Positions 33,444-44,166 of a stretch of 64,000 bases of DNA are shown here, in pieces. The first letter of the stretch is position 1, and each line of letters begins with the position of its first letter. A program made the translations under genes and the position numbers. Below the pieces are notes generated by a model. It ran no database searches, was not told where the DNA came from, and worked only from the letters and a program-made list of their open reading frames with translations. Source of the DNA: Strongyloides papillosus (taxonomy: Eukaryota > Nematoda > Chromadorea > Rhabditida > Strongyloididae); contig SRSI01000010.1 of assembly GCA_005656395.1 (NCBI GenBank), forward strand, positions 2,790,001-2,854,000, written 5' to 3'.

Positions 33444-34256
33444 CACACAAAAAAAAAATGGGACACACATTTGCGTAAACTGTAATAAATTTGTCCCACC
33501 TAATAAAATTTGAATTTTCTTGATTTGCGATAATTTTAACGCAATTATTTTGTACAAAAAATTAAGGTAATAATTAAAATTAGTTTTTATTTTATATTTT
33601 ATTGTTTTTATTTTAAAACTTAAGTTATTTTTTACAATACATTTTAAAATACAATATTAGAATTTAACTTATTATAAGATTTAAAAATGCTTTTATAAAG
33701 AGTATTTATCGATATATGATAGTATTTTTTAGATATTCTTTAATTGTTTGAATAACTATAAATAAGATTTTTATAAAAAGTTTTATTCATCTGATGACTC
33801 AACTTTTTTATACTGTTTTCCAAGATCATCTTTAAAAGTCAAACTGTTTAAAAGTTTTAAAACATTATACGTTTTATTTATAGTAAAAAAATTTTTAAAT
33901 ATTTTAAATTTAAATAAGAAAAATAGCAAGTTCTAAGATAATATTTTCAATAAACATTACTTTGTATGGTTAGATAATTATTACTCTTTCTTATTGTTGT
34001 TGTAAAAGTTCTAATTTTTTAAATTTACTGGTGTTAACGGGTTGTTTAAAAGAATGATTTTTGCTAAAACGTTAACAACTTTACACGAAATTGACTTCTG
34101 ATAACTCACTTCATAATATATTATAAAAACAAATTAGATTCTATAATAGGTGTAATATTTTTAAAATTTGAATAAATTTTGACATTTCAAAGTGGTGGGA
34201 CATTTTATTGCATTTTATGTAATAATGTCAAAATTTGTCCCATTTTTTTTTGTGTG
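33444..34256. mobile_element. 813-bp TIR element with CACACAAAAA ends
   Basis: Flanked by TA (33442-33443, 34257-34258). The inverted termini are CACACA plus an A run followed by TGGGACA. Inside both ends lie further copies of the TTTGTCCCA/TGGGACA motif at 33488 and near 34190-34250. There is no coding capacity. It shares internal blocks with 35170-39044 (for example TTTTAAAACTTAAGTT and ACATTTTAAAATACAA), so both are members of one non-autonomous family. Confidence 0.8.
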
Positions 34257-34356
34257 TATAAAATTGATAAAATTCATCATTTTAATAAAAATCGTTTTTT
34301 TCATTTTTATTATAAATTTGGTCGATTTAATCGTTTTCATTATATTGGTTGATTTA

Positions 34357-34770
34357 GGGATTCAAAAATTTTTAATGTCGGATTCGTGCGTTCCATATGG
34401 TTTTCATGGATGAAAAATAAAGGATTCAGAGGATTCATGGATAGGAACATTGGATTCTGAAATTTCAAAATTTTTGTCTCGGATTCAGGGGTTCCATATG
34501 GGTTTCATGGATGAAAAACTAAGGATTCAGAGGATTCATGGATGGGAACATTGGATTCTGAAATTTCAAAATTTTTGTCTCGGATTCGGGCGTTCCATAT
34601 GGGTTTCATGGATGAAAAACTAAGGATTCGGAGGATTCATGGATGGGAACATGGGATTCTGAAATTTGAAAATTTTTGTCTCGAATTGGGGGTTCCATAT
34701 AGGACTCATGGATGAAAAGATGAGGATTTATGAACGGGAACATAGGATTCTGGAAATCCGAAGATAAAAT
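34357..34770 (+). repeat. 101-bp tandem repeat, about four units
   Basis: Units are marked by TTCCATATGG at 34391, 34492, 34593 and 34693, a period of 100-101 bp. Each unit contains GGATTC two to four times, including GGATTCAGAGGATTCATGGA. The middle units are almost identical and the outer ones diverge. It is clearly richer in G than its surroundings. A minisatellite with no visible coding function. Confidence 0.9.
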
Positions 34771-35169
34771 ATAAAATTAAGAGGTTTCATGCGGTATTCA
34801 TTGGTAAAAAACACCAGATATAGTGAATTTTTTGAGAAAAAGTGCTGGATTCAGAAGATTCATAAATAATTGTTGAATTATTTGTTGTCAACACCTTTTC
34901 ATACTGGATACTATTATTTTGTGCAAAATTAATTATGTTTTTGACGGAAAATTTTAAAATAACCTTTAGTTAATTGATTACTCTCAGTAACAAATTATTT
35001 ATTTATAAGATGAGAACGTTCCTGAGATCCCCCTGTCTATTTTATTGCTAAATTAATAGATTTTATACCTTATCACCTTGAATAAAAGCTTTAAAAAATA
35101 ATTATTTCCTCTTCAAGCAATAAATAAACAACAAAAAGAAATAAGAAAAAAAATTTGTCTTTAACATAA
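34771..35169. other. Noncoding sequence between minisatellite and TIR element
   Basis: AT-rich sequence with one or two worn GGATTCA-like motifs near 34850, probably old repeat units. Nothing else is recognised. Confidence 0.5.
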
Positions 35170-35812
35170 CACACAAAAAATAAAAAAGACACAACTTTGC
35201 ATAAAATGTAACAAATTTTTCCCATCTAAAAAAATTTGAATTTTATTTCGTTTATAAAAATTAAAACAATAACTAGAGGATTATTTAAATAAGTTTCTAT
35301 TTTTTAGTAAATTTTTTTTATTTTAAAACTTAAGTTGCTTTCTACAATACATTTTAAAATACAAGGTTAGAATTTAATTTTAAGTAAAATTACAAACACT
35401 TTCATAAAAAACATTTTTAACATATTACAGCACACTTTTTTTATGTTTCAATAGTTTGAGTTATCATTAAATTATATTGTATGTGAAATTTTCATATTTG
35501 ATAGTCTAAATTTTTTTATAATATCTTTAAAGATCATCTTTTAAAATTACACTTATGAAAAGCTATAAATAATATGGATTTTTATTTATAGTAAAAATAA
35601 TAACTTTTTCATATTTTAATTTAAAATAAGAACGAAAACTAAAATAAAATTTCTAATTAATAACCTTTTGTGTGAGTAAATAATTATTAGTATTCACATT
35701 ATTATTGCTAGAAAATTGTTAAATTTCTAAACTTATTGTTGCTAGTAAATTGTTTAAATTGGTGATTTTTATTTAAACATTTTTAACTTCAAACAAAATT
35801 AAACTTTAATAA

Positions 35813-36020
35813 AGTAAATTTTAGATTTTAGTGGCGAATAGATAGCTTATTCAAAACTTTATTAAAACAAAACCCCTATAATATATAATAATTAAATATA
35901 TTATGATAAAATAATTAAACTATTAGTAAATTAATTTTATGTTTTTGTCTGTTTACATGATTACATTAACCTCATCATTTTGGTAAATTGTTTATTTTTC
36001 TTTTTAGCATACTACTCACT
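35813..36020 (-). repeat. 3' LTR of retrotransposon 3
   Basis: 208-bp repeat with one mismatch by eye to 38539-38746. It starts AGTAAATTTTAG and ends CTCACT, again an AGT...ACT terminus. The polyprotein stop lies a few bases inside it. Confidence 0.92.
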
Positions 36021-38519
36021 CGTCCCCTCAAATTTTTTGACCTTGGTTACATGTGCTTTGAACGTTTGATTCCTTCTTGTACCTCTAGAATAGTGAACAA
36101 TATTATTTTCAACCTTTTTACAGATAAATGGACCCTTATACAATCCTTCAAATTTATTTGGTGTAGGTAATTGAACGAGAATTGGATCACCAGCCTTTAT
36201 TAGTTGTGGTGGATTTCTTTTCATGTCTTCTTCTATTTTACTCTTCATTCTTACACGTAAACGATGTTGATTTACAATTTCATAGGCTGTCTTCATTAAC
36301 TCTAAACCTTTATCAATATATTCTCCATAGCTTTTCACATCAGTAGTCTCAATCCATCCTAAATGATGTGGATCTCTCAAGAAGACTGTAAAATATGAAC
36401 TTTCTTTCGGGGTCTTATCAACTGAACTATTGTAATGTCTAACCTCATAATTCACAAATTGATTCCATATAGCACTTGGTTTACCAACATAATAACACAA
36501 CTTGTTTGCAAAATTCTGAATAACAGAAAAACTCTTTTTAATTACAGCGAAAACAAATTCCTCACAAACGAAATAATGAATATTATCAACTGGTAGCTGC
36601 TGAAAAGGATGGGAAATTGTATCTGGTATATTAACTCCGGTCTCCTCTTCCAACTTCCCATTCTTTTTAGCACGAGAAAGATACTCTTCATAAGCATTTC
36701 CCAGAGCAGTTAATGTACACGGAAGATAAGCTTGCAATCCCATTGTTTTAATACCTTTACCTGAATACAAACTGCCCAATCCATAAAATCTTACTGCAGG
36801 TTTAACTCCATTTTCAGGTAAAACATACTTTACTTTTTGTAACTCTTTTAAACTTTCAAAGGCTTCGACTTCTTTTGGCTCTTGAACTAATTCATTCCTA
36901 GCAACCGATATATTATTGATCTTGATGTTGAGGGGTTTTTGAAATTGACTTTCATTAATTTCACAAGATATAACTTTTTCATCTTTTAACATTGGAGAAA
37001 TTTTAACCAAACAACCTTTTATCTTCTTCTTCTCTTCATCAGTTTTTTCATCCTCAAACTGTGAAGTTTTCTGAATAGTTGAAATAATTTTTATATCTGA
37101 GCATTCTAACATATTAACTTTTTCTTTTCCTAACTTGCATATTCTTTCATTAAAGTTTAAACCAACTTCTCCTAGACGTTTTTGTTGATCAGCACCTAGT
37201 AATACATCGCAATTCATTCTATGCATCAATACGTTGTCATCAACTAAGAAAAACTTTAAATTATAAATTTCTTTCTTAAATTTAACCATGGTAATTACAG
37301 ATCCATAAATATTTAATTTACTATCACTTCCCATGCCCCATGAGATGTCACAAGTTTCATTTGGATAGTTAAAAGCACCTTTTTGAATGACTTTGTTAGC
37401 CAGTGATCTTGATATCAAACTAACACTAGCACCTGAATCTACAAAGACTCTTCCACTTATAGCTTTTTCAAACTCTCCTGCAACGGTACATTTATTTATT
37501 TCATCATTTTCTCTTATTGCAGTGATTGTTTCAGATTCTGTAGTAAGCTTTACATCCCTTTCTTTCTTTGATTTTAACTTTTCACAATCCCTTTTCAAAT
37601 GACCTCTAACTTTACAATAATTACACTCTTTATCAGTAACATAGGTCGTATTCTTATTTGTAGAATTATTACTAAATTTTTGATGTTGATTCTTCTCAAT
37701 TCTTTGAGTTCTTGATACAATAAACTCAATAGCTTGATCAACTCGAGATATTGCATTATTCTCAACTGCAGTATGGATTGTGTTATCAAATTTTCCACAC
37801 ATTTCTACAATAGTAAGTTTTTGACGTTCTTCCTTACTACACTTAGCATATATTTTCTTACATAATTTTTCAATAGCTTCACAAAATTCTTTAACACTTT
37901 TAAAATCAGATCTTTTAAGAGAATTTAATTTTTGACGTAATTGAACTTGAGTTAATTGTTTAGAAGGATATATCTCTTCCAGCACATCCACTAATTTCTT
38001 GTAATTCTTAATGTCATCATTATTGAGATGATTTATATTTTGTCTAACTTCCTCAGACAACTTAACGTATAACATACTTGCTTTTAACTCATCACTTAAA
38101 GTTAAAATAGTTCCATCTTCTTGTAAACCAATTAAGAGAAGCGATGTCTCGAAACACGATTTAAAATCTGGAAATGATCCTTCTCCATCAAAAGATTCAA
38201 TATTTTGTAACGCAGCCAAATTTAACTTCATACTTGTTCTTTGAATTTTTGAATCTTCCTCTTCTTTTGGTTTCTTTACTTTTATCTGTTCCAATACAGA
38301 ACTTAAATATTTTGAAATAGTTGAAATCACAGCTGGCTTAGTGCAATCCAGACCACTGTGCGATTTATAATAATTGACAAGACTTTCTTCAAATTTCTTA
38401 AATTGTTCTTCAGACAACTTATCTTCTTCTTGTTGCAACAAACTTTCTACACATGCAACAAAAGAAGCAAAATTATTTTATTCAGACTCACTAGACAGAC
38501 TCTTTTTAAAAGCTTCCAT
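36012..38519 (-). pseudogene. Gag-protease/integrase-tail frame of retrotransposon 3, with early stop
   Basis: The first ATG after the 5' LTR is at 38519. Thirteen codons later a TAA (38478-38480) interrupts the frame, after which it stays open for over 800 codons to 36012. Visible parts, counted from codon 27: a Gag-like helical region, a CCHC knuckle at about 270-283 (CNYCKVRGHLKRDC), an aspartic protease site with DSGAS near 334, and at the end a region like the C-terminal part of an integrase (a VRHYNSSVDKTPKES-type segment and a basic tail). There is no YxDD, RNase H or DDE core, nor an HHCC domain. The deletion joins the parts in frame. The long frame despite the stop suggests the stop is recent or is read through. 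Confidence 0.75.
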
Positions 38520-38538
38520 TCACCTCAAACCTCCTTCC

Positions 38539-38746
38539 AGTAAATTTTAGATTTTAGTGGCGAATAGATAGCTTATTCAAAACTTTATTAAAACAAAACC
38601 CCTATAATATATAATAATTAAATATATTATGATAAAATAATTAAACTATTAGTAAATTAATTTTATGTTTTTGTCTGTTTAAATGATTACATTAACCTCA
38701 TCATTTTGGTAAATTGTTTATTTTTCTTTTTAGCATACTACTCACT
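38539..38746 (-). repeat. 5' LTR of retrotransposon 3
   Basis: 208-bp repeat, upstream on the coding strand, with one mismatch by eye to 35813-36020. Followed by the ATAA target duplication at 38747-38750. Confidence 0.92.
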
Positions 38747-39230
38747 ATAACGTATTTTATAAAATAAAGATAAAAAACAAGTTGGGATCTAAAATGAGCA
38801 CAATGTTATAAAAAATATCAAAATTAAAAAAAAGCCACATTAATTTAAAAAGTCAAACATATATATTTTTGTAAAAAAATGAAGAAATGTATGCGACAAT
38901 CTAATATTTTGCGTCGTTTTAAAATTTTTGCTATTACTTGATATTTTTAAAATTTGAATAATATTCAATTTTTTAAAATGGTGGGACATTTTTTTTGCAT
39001 TATAGATAGAATTGTCAAAATTTGTCCTTTTTATTTTTTGTGTGTACATATATTTGATGACTCAAAGAATTAGAATATTCAAAAAATTAATTTTTTAATC
39101 CTATGTCATCGTTTTACTTGACCTTAGTACGTATATAAGTAGATCTAAATTTCGACTATATTCAAATTTATAATCTTCATATTTCGTCATTCCCAGTTTT
39201 TAACACTTCGTCTTGTTAATTTTGGCTAAT

Positions 39231-40405
39231 ATGTCCCTCAATGACTCTCAATGGATCCGGTGCAACCGCTGTATTGGTTCACTTTCTCAAATGGAGCTCT
39301 ACCTCACAATGTGTGGACATATATTTTGTCTATCCTGCCTCGGATTAGGTAAGATTTATTTTAGCGAATTTTTTATGATGATATTTTAGATGCTAAACAA
39401 AATCAAGCTGACTGCCCTACCTGTAATTCGAAAACTCATCTTTTGGAGATAAATTCAAAGTTAGGGCAGAACAAGACAATCTATTTCAAAGATCCAGAAG
39501 AGGAGTCTAAAGAAGTTAAGAAAAAAGAGGAAAAGATCAAGAGTTTTCAAAGGTATCACTTTGAAAACAATATGAAAGTTATGTATATAAAGATATGATT
39601 TAAGTTAATGTTACTTTATTATCAAATTCTTTAAGCTTCGCAGAGCGACTGAAGCAACAAAAGCTTCGGAGAAGATGAAAGAAGAACTTAAGAGACGGGA
39701 ACAACAACTTTTGGCCGTCATCAAGGAAAAGGATGCCATTATAAAGGAGAAAGAAAGTGAAATTGGTAACCTAAAGGACAAGGTTACTCAACTTAACCGA
39801 TTGGCCTCAAGGATCAAAGAGGATGAAAGAGCTTTGAAGGGTAGAGTTCAACAGCTCGAAATTTACTCTGAAAAGAGTAAGGAAAAAGTTATCTCGGCCA
39901 AAGCTAAGTTGGACTTGATCAATTTAAAACGCCACAGAGAGACCAAAAATAAGATTGTATGTTTATAACGATTTTTAAATTTATATTGTTTCATTTTTAG
40001 AGTTATCAGAATCCCGACCATGATCTCTCAAAGTTGTCACTCTCTTTTAACATCCAAAAAGGGATGAATCAGGCAACGGAAAAAAGATCTAGATCATCGG
40101 GGTGCATGTCATTGGAGAGACCAAACACCGGGGATTCACAGTTCCCGTGCTTTAAACAGCCGTCTATCCCAAAATTTATTCCTAATAAAAATTATTTCAC
40201 ATTAGAAGATTCTAATGTTGATGACTCTTTTGGCTTTCCAAGCATCGATGACGAAGGTATGCGCGACGTTCGCCATAACAAGCCGCAGCAACGTTTTCGC
40301 CACATTTCAACAGGCGCACAAAGACGTGCTGATATAATCCCCGCCATTTCACAAGATACCTCACCTATCAGTGAAGTACCTCATTTTGATAGCCTAAAAC
40401 ATTAA
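39231..40405 (+). CDS. zhp: ZHP/Zip3/RNF212-like meiotic RING finger protein
   Basis: Four exons: 39231-39348, 39390-39552, 39644-39956 and 40001-40405, giving 332 residues. The N-terminal RING is complete, with C11, C14, C28, H30, C33, C36, C48 and C51; the spacing (CxxC...CxHxxCxxC...CxxC) and the CGHIFCLSCL core are those of the Zip3/ZHP/RNF212 family. A long charged coiled coil follows (about 85-195), then a Ser-rich tail. Known members act on the synaptonemal complex in meiotic prophase as SUMO or ubiquitin ligases that select crossover sites; C. elegans has ZHP-1 to ZHP-4. I cannot tell which paralog this is. Exon 3 needs the CGCAG acceptor at 39642-39643 to stay in frame; the earlier TTTAAG acceptor would hit a stop. 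A polyadenylation signal AATAAA lies near 40493. Confidence 0.85.
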
Positions 40406-41035
40406 CTTTTTATTTTTTTCATAATGATTGTATAGCTTTAATTGTATTAAATATTCTTTTATCACCACACATTACTACTATAATTTGTACTAATAAAGTA
40501 ATTTAATTTTAAAATATTTGTGTTGTTAGCTTTTTCTATAAAAATTGTATTCTTTCTGATCTCAGACTCAACTTTTTCGTTGTTTCTTTAGATATCATTG
40601 CTATAGTTTTAAAAATATTTACCCAGAAGTAATTGTTAATTAATAAGAGTATAATTTCAAAGGCGCAAAGGAAAAAAGAGTGTGTGTGTATATAAACTCT
40701 ATTCAAAGTGTGCTTTGATAACCATAATTTCTAGTTGTATCATTAATTATATTAACTTCAAATTAATAATTTACCAATCCTTTTAAAAACATTTCAAAAC
40801 TAAAATTAATAATAATGTGAGTGCTTGCTTATCAAATCAAAAACTGTAAAACAAATTAAGGACCAGCTATCAATCATAACACAAAATAACGGTTTAACGC
40901 AAAGCTATTGCAATAATTTTTTAAAATTAATATCACACTCTTAAAATATTTTTGTCAATGTACCATCACGATGTAAAATATGAAAATAAATTAAAGGTGA
41001 AAACTTTTTTATTTAAATTATTAAGTCACACAAAA
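40406..41035. other. Intergenic, 3' flanks of zhp and the first Ly6-like gene
   Basis: The two genes converge here. Only AT-rich sequence is seen, with a short GT repeat (GTGTGTGT near 40681) and poly(A) signals. No RNA gene is recognised. Confidence 0.6.
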
Positions 41036-41411
41036 TCATTGCTCATCTCCGTTACATCGATCTTCATTACAACAACAAAATTTAACGGGTACATTTTGAA
41101 ACTCAGTATTTACACATTTATTTCTTGCCAGCTAAAAAAAAGAAGATGATTAATTAAAGTGATGAAGATTAATCAATTAAATTTACCAGACAACGCAAGG
41201 TACTACAACCAGCTTTCATTACATTTAAAAATGCTCCTGCATCAGCGGTAAAATTATAACAATATGCCATTGAACCTGAACAATCCTCTGTTTCCTCACC
41301 AATACTACGTCCTCTTAGAAGTTTATAACCATTATAGCATGTCAAAGAATAGTTAACTGTTATAAGGTAAATACCAAAAAATATAATGCAAACTATTAAA
41401 CTACTTCTCAT
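41036..41411 (-). CDS. Small secreted Ly6/three-finger-like protein 1
   Basis: Two exons: 41411-41187 and 41131-41036, with a 55-bp intron, giving 106 residues. A signal peptide of about 22 residues is followed by a cysteine-rich domain opening with LTCYNGYK and closing with CCCNEDRCN; ten cysteines are arranged as in Ly6/uPAR three-finger folds. Such nematode proteins are secreted or GPI-anchored. No hydrophobic GPI tail is visible here, so secretion is more likely. It is a paralog of the two genes at 42067 and 42879 but lies on the opposite strand. Function unknown; channel or receptor modulators are known among relatives. The ATG at 41411 is preferred because the signal peptide starts right there. 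Confidence 0.75.
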
Positions 41412-42066
41412 TTTTTGCTTTAACAAAATCAAAATTTAAAAAGTAAGTTTTAAATAATTAATTCTAATTACCAAATAGTATTTATATATCATTTATTAGC
41501 ATCCAATATTACACTTTCGTTTATTGATGTCAATATTGTTAATTATCATCACAGTAAGTTAAATGAATGGTTTTGCAATTTTATACATATAATATTACCT
41601 TGACTAATTATATTGTTTTAATATGATATGACAACTTTGAAAATTTGAAGATAATTTAATTTACCAAGTGTTTTTATTATTCTCAATGAAAAGGAACCTA
41701 TCACGTTAAAAAACATTTGCTATTATGATGTTTGTTTATGTTATGGGTGATAAGAAGATATGACTATTTCATTCGATTGACTATTATACGTTTCATCGAA
41801 GAACTTTTTTTAATTTCCTCTTAAGAATATTTTTTGAAATATTTGTAACACCACAATGACATTAATTTTTAATTTCCAAGAATAAACCATATCAATTTAA
41901 TCTTTGATTGAAATTTCGTTGAATAATGCTAAAGAATTGAATATTTAACCGATATTGTAATAAATATGACTAGTCATCCAATGACTCATTATCTAATTTC
42001 ATAACGATAATACAAAAATCCTATAAAAGTATCACTTTGATATAAATTTCAATCTTTTCAGACAAT
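41412..42066. other. Divergent intergenic region between two Ly6-like genes
   Basis: This 655-bp AT-rich region lies head to head between Ly6-like genes 1 (-) and 2 (+). It should carry both promoters; I see no clear TATA box or shared motif that stands out from the AT background. Confidence 0.5.
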
Positions 42067-42450
42067 ATGCATTCACACCAGTATTTATTTCTCTGTATAC
42101 TCTTGATTTTTCTAATCCATACTACTATACCACTAATCTGTTACAAGGTAACTTAAAATATTAATTCTAATCTATCTCTCCTCCACGAATCTAGGGAATG
42201 TCTTATACGAAAGGCAGCAAACCAGAAGAAACTATGGAATGTAACAAAGGCTACTGCTACAATGTCACAGCTGATGCAGGTTTGCTATTTAGAGGTGAAA
42301 GAGCTGGATGTTCTTCTTTAAGATGTTTGGTAAGTACCAGACTTAAAATCTAAATAATTATTTAAGATTGCAAGAAATAAATGTATAAGCACAGAAATTA
42401 AAAATATTCCTGTAAAATTTTGTTGTTGTGATTATGATCGATGTAACTAA
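42067..42450 (+). CDS. Small secreted Ly6/three-finger-like protein 2
   Basis: Three exons: 42067-42147, 42195-42329 and 42367-42450, giving 99 residues. The introns are 47 and 37 bp. Exon 1 is just the signal peptide plus the first CYK motif. The mature domain has ten cysteines, with GCSSLRC in the middle and CCCDYDRCN as the last residues, so no GPI signal follows. The middle segment YCYNVTADAG nearly matches protein 1 (YCYNFTADAG), showing recent common origin; the extra intron in exon 1 separates it from protein 1. An AATAAA signal lies immediately downstream. Secreted peptide of unknown target. Confidence 0.78.
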
Positions 42451-42482
42451 GTATAAATAAACGTTTTTTAACTTCGATATTG

Positions 42483-42728
42483 CTAGATATTCTTTAGCCT
42501 TAAAAAAGGAAACTGAAAAAAACAAAAATTGTAGTAAATCTTTTTTAAAGAATCCTCTATTGCAAAACTTTCCCCTGAATAGTAATAGAAACATTCTAAA
42601 CCATTCTCAGAGACTCCCTTATCTTCAATTTCGACCCTAACCTCTGGATAAAATATAATACGTTTCGTAAACATGTGGACAGATATTTGAATGATAACAA
42701 CAAAATTTAAATAAGTCATTGATAACAT
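42483..42728 (-). pseudogene. Decayed 3' fragment of a casein kinase 2 beta-like gene
   Basis: On the minus strand, downstream of and convergent with Ly6-like gene 2, a fragment aligns with the C-terminal half of the intact CK2 beta-like gene at 43310. It keeps the acidic stretch and the SESF/YYY and FFQFP segments but lacks the Cys pairs and the GTGFP motif. No N-terminal half can be traced. Its position relative to the Ly6-like gene is the same as in the intact pair to the right, so a Ly6+CK2-beta module was duplicated and one kinase-subunit copy has died. Confidence 0.7.
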
Positions 42729-42878
42729 TCAAATATATTGTATTTAAATATGTATGGCTTCTATAAAAAATGTTTCTGTACCCTATCAATTATTACAGTT
42801 TGATACACGTTTATCAAAAAAGGGACACAAATAAACTCTAAAATTTACTCGTATAAATCCTGAATCCTTCAAAGTAAT

Positions 42879-43276
42879 ATGTATTCACGTAAATATTTAC
42901 TTCCATGTATATTTTTGGTTTTCCTAATCCACACCTCTTTTTCGTTAACGTGTTATGATGTAAGTTTAAATATTAATTTTAATATAACGCTAATTTATAC
43001 ATATAGGACTATCTTGAAGGGGCAGATCCCACAACAAGAAAAGTTTCCAAATGCGAGAAAGAAAATTGCTATAGATTTACTATTAAGGTAGATACTTCTC
43101 TCGTTAAAACCAATACCGTAGTTGCTGGATGTTCCACATACAGATGCAAGGTAAGTAATGATTTTTTAATCTAAATAATCATTTAGCTTGCGAACACGGT
43201 AAATAAGTGCGAAACAAAAAAACTCGAAGGCACTACCGGAGAATTTTGTTGTTGTAATACTGATCGATGTAACTAA
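42879..43276 (+). CDS. Small secreted Ly6/three-finger-like protein 3
   Basis: Three exons: 42879-42959, 43007-43150 and 43187-43276, giving 104 residues. The exon layout is identical to gene 2, with the same split after the signal peptide. The signal peptide MYSRKYLLPCIFLVFLIHTS is similar to that of gene 2, but the mature domain has diverged: it keeps CYD, KCEKENCY, GCSTYRC and a final CCCNTDRCN. The last codons and the TAA-AATAAA layout are conserved. It ends 33 bp from the convergent CK2 beta-like gene. Secreted, function unknown. Confidence 0.78.
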
Positions 43277-43309
43277 GCTTAAATAAACTTTTATTTTAAA
43301 ATTTGAATA

Positions 43310-43959
43310 TCATTCCTCCTTTTTGTTTGGCCTTAAAGAAGGAAATTGAAAAAAGAAAAATTGTGGGAAACCTGTCCCAAAGAATGCTCCATCGCAGAAG
43401 CTTTCATTTATATAGTAGTAAGAATCCTCTGAACCGTCCTCAGAAAGTCCCTCATCTTCATCTTCGATTTCGCTCTCAGCCTCTGGATGAAATACATCTT
43501 CACATTTTGGACAGTACATCTTAACTTCTTCATGTGATGGTGTATCATGTAAACCTATCGGCAACATAGGCTGATTAAAACATGACACCTTCAAACAACG
43601 ACCGAAATCTTTTTTTACATACTTTTTCTTCATGTCGTTTAAACCTTCAGGTGTCGTTATGTAGCGAGCATGAACTAAACCATAAAGGAATGATGCATTC
43701 TTTTCTATTGAAGTAAAATCATGTTCCTCAATTTCTTCGTTATTGTTCATTATTAGTGATAAGGCTCTTTCTAATGATCTTATTCCAAGAATATCATAGA
43801 TACCAACTAAATTAAACTTGTCGATAAAAAATTCATCTGGGACCTTAGAAAAAAATACTATAATTGGTCGACCAAAAATTTGAAACTTACCTTAACTAAC
43901 CATTTGTTACATTTCTTCGAAAGGTGCCTCTCCACAAAGTTATACTTTACAAAAGACAT
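43310..43959 (-). CDS. Casein kinase 2 beta subunit-like protein (divergent)
   Basis: Two exons: 43959-43891 and 43843-43310, with a 47-bp intron, giving 200 residues. The body matches CK2 beta in order: DKFNL near residue 30, LYGLVHARYI, DFGRC, the four zinc-ribbon cysteines (CLKVSC and CPKC) around NQPMLPIGL, then FFGTGFPQF. An acidic, Ser/Asp/Glu-rich insertion separates the zinc ribbon from the C-terminal segment. CK2 beta forms the dimeric regulatory core of protein kinase CK2 in nucleus and cytoplasm. The conserved WISWFC start of ordinary CK2 beta is missing, so this is probably a lineage-specific paralog and not the orthologue of C. elegans kin-10. Confidence 0.82.
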
Positions 43960-44166
43960 TTTAATAAAAAAAATTATTAATTAATGTATAAATTACATTC
44001 GTGTTTCTGTGATAAAAATAAGGATAAAATATTTAGACTATGTCTGTTATCAGAACATTATCCCAAATTGTACCTATGTATTGGAAAGAATCTTTTCAAG
44101 AACACGGTACGTATTTCAAGACATTCTCTCCTACATAAAAACACAATTTCTATTAAGAATTTTGGT
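43960..44166. promoter_or_regulatory. Divergent promoter region between CK2 beta-like gene and dbr-1
   Basis: Only 207 bp separate the two start codons, which face away from each other, so both promoters must lie here or inside the neighbouring genes. A possible trans-splice acceptor (TTTCTATTAAG) ends 9 bp before the dbr-1 ATG. An open extension upstream of the dbr-1 ATG back to 43984 is probably not translated. Confidence 0.45.

Larger units (their letters stand above)
35813..38746 (-). mobile_element. LTR retrotransposon 3, internally deleted
   Basis: This is a 2,934-bp element with 208-bp LTRs (one mismatch) and an ATAA target duplication (35809-35812, 38747-38750). It is too short for a full Ty3/gypsy element because the RT, RNase H and most of the integrase region are absent. 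A purine-rich stretch (GAGGGGACG on the coding strand) abuts the 3' LTR. It sits inside the 35170-39044 TIR element. It should depend on another element for reverse transcription and integration. Confidence 0.9.
35170..39044. mobile_element. CACACA-ended TIR element hosting an LTR retrotransposon
   Basis: The left end CACACAAAAAATAAAAAAGAC matches the inverted right end except for one or two bases. The right side is followed by TA; on the left TA is present with one extra A between it and the terminus. Without the nested LTR element (35813-38746) the body is about 0.94 kb and is related to 33444-34256. Noncoding, non-autonomous, Tc1/mariner-like by its TA target. Confidence 0.75.

Noticed and set aside
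43984..44166. 61-residue N-terminal extension of Dbr1
   Set aside because: Known Dbr1 proteins start at the first metal motif, the extension would leave only 24 bp to the divergent CK2 beta start, and it is not similar to any Dbr1.
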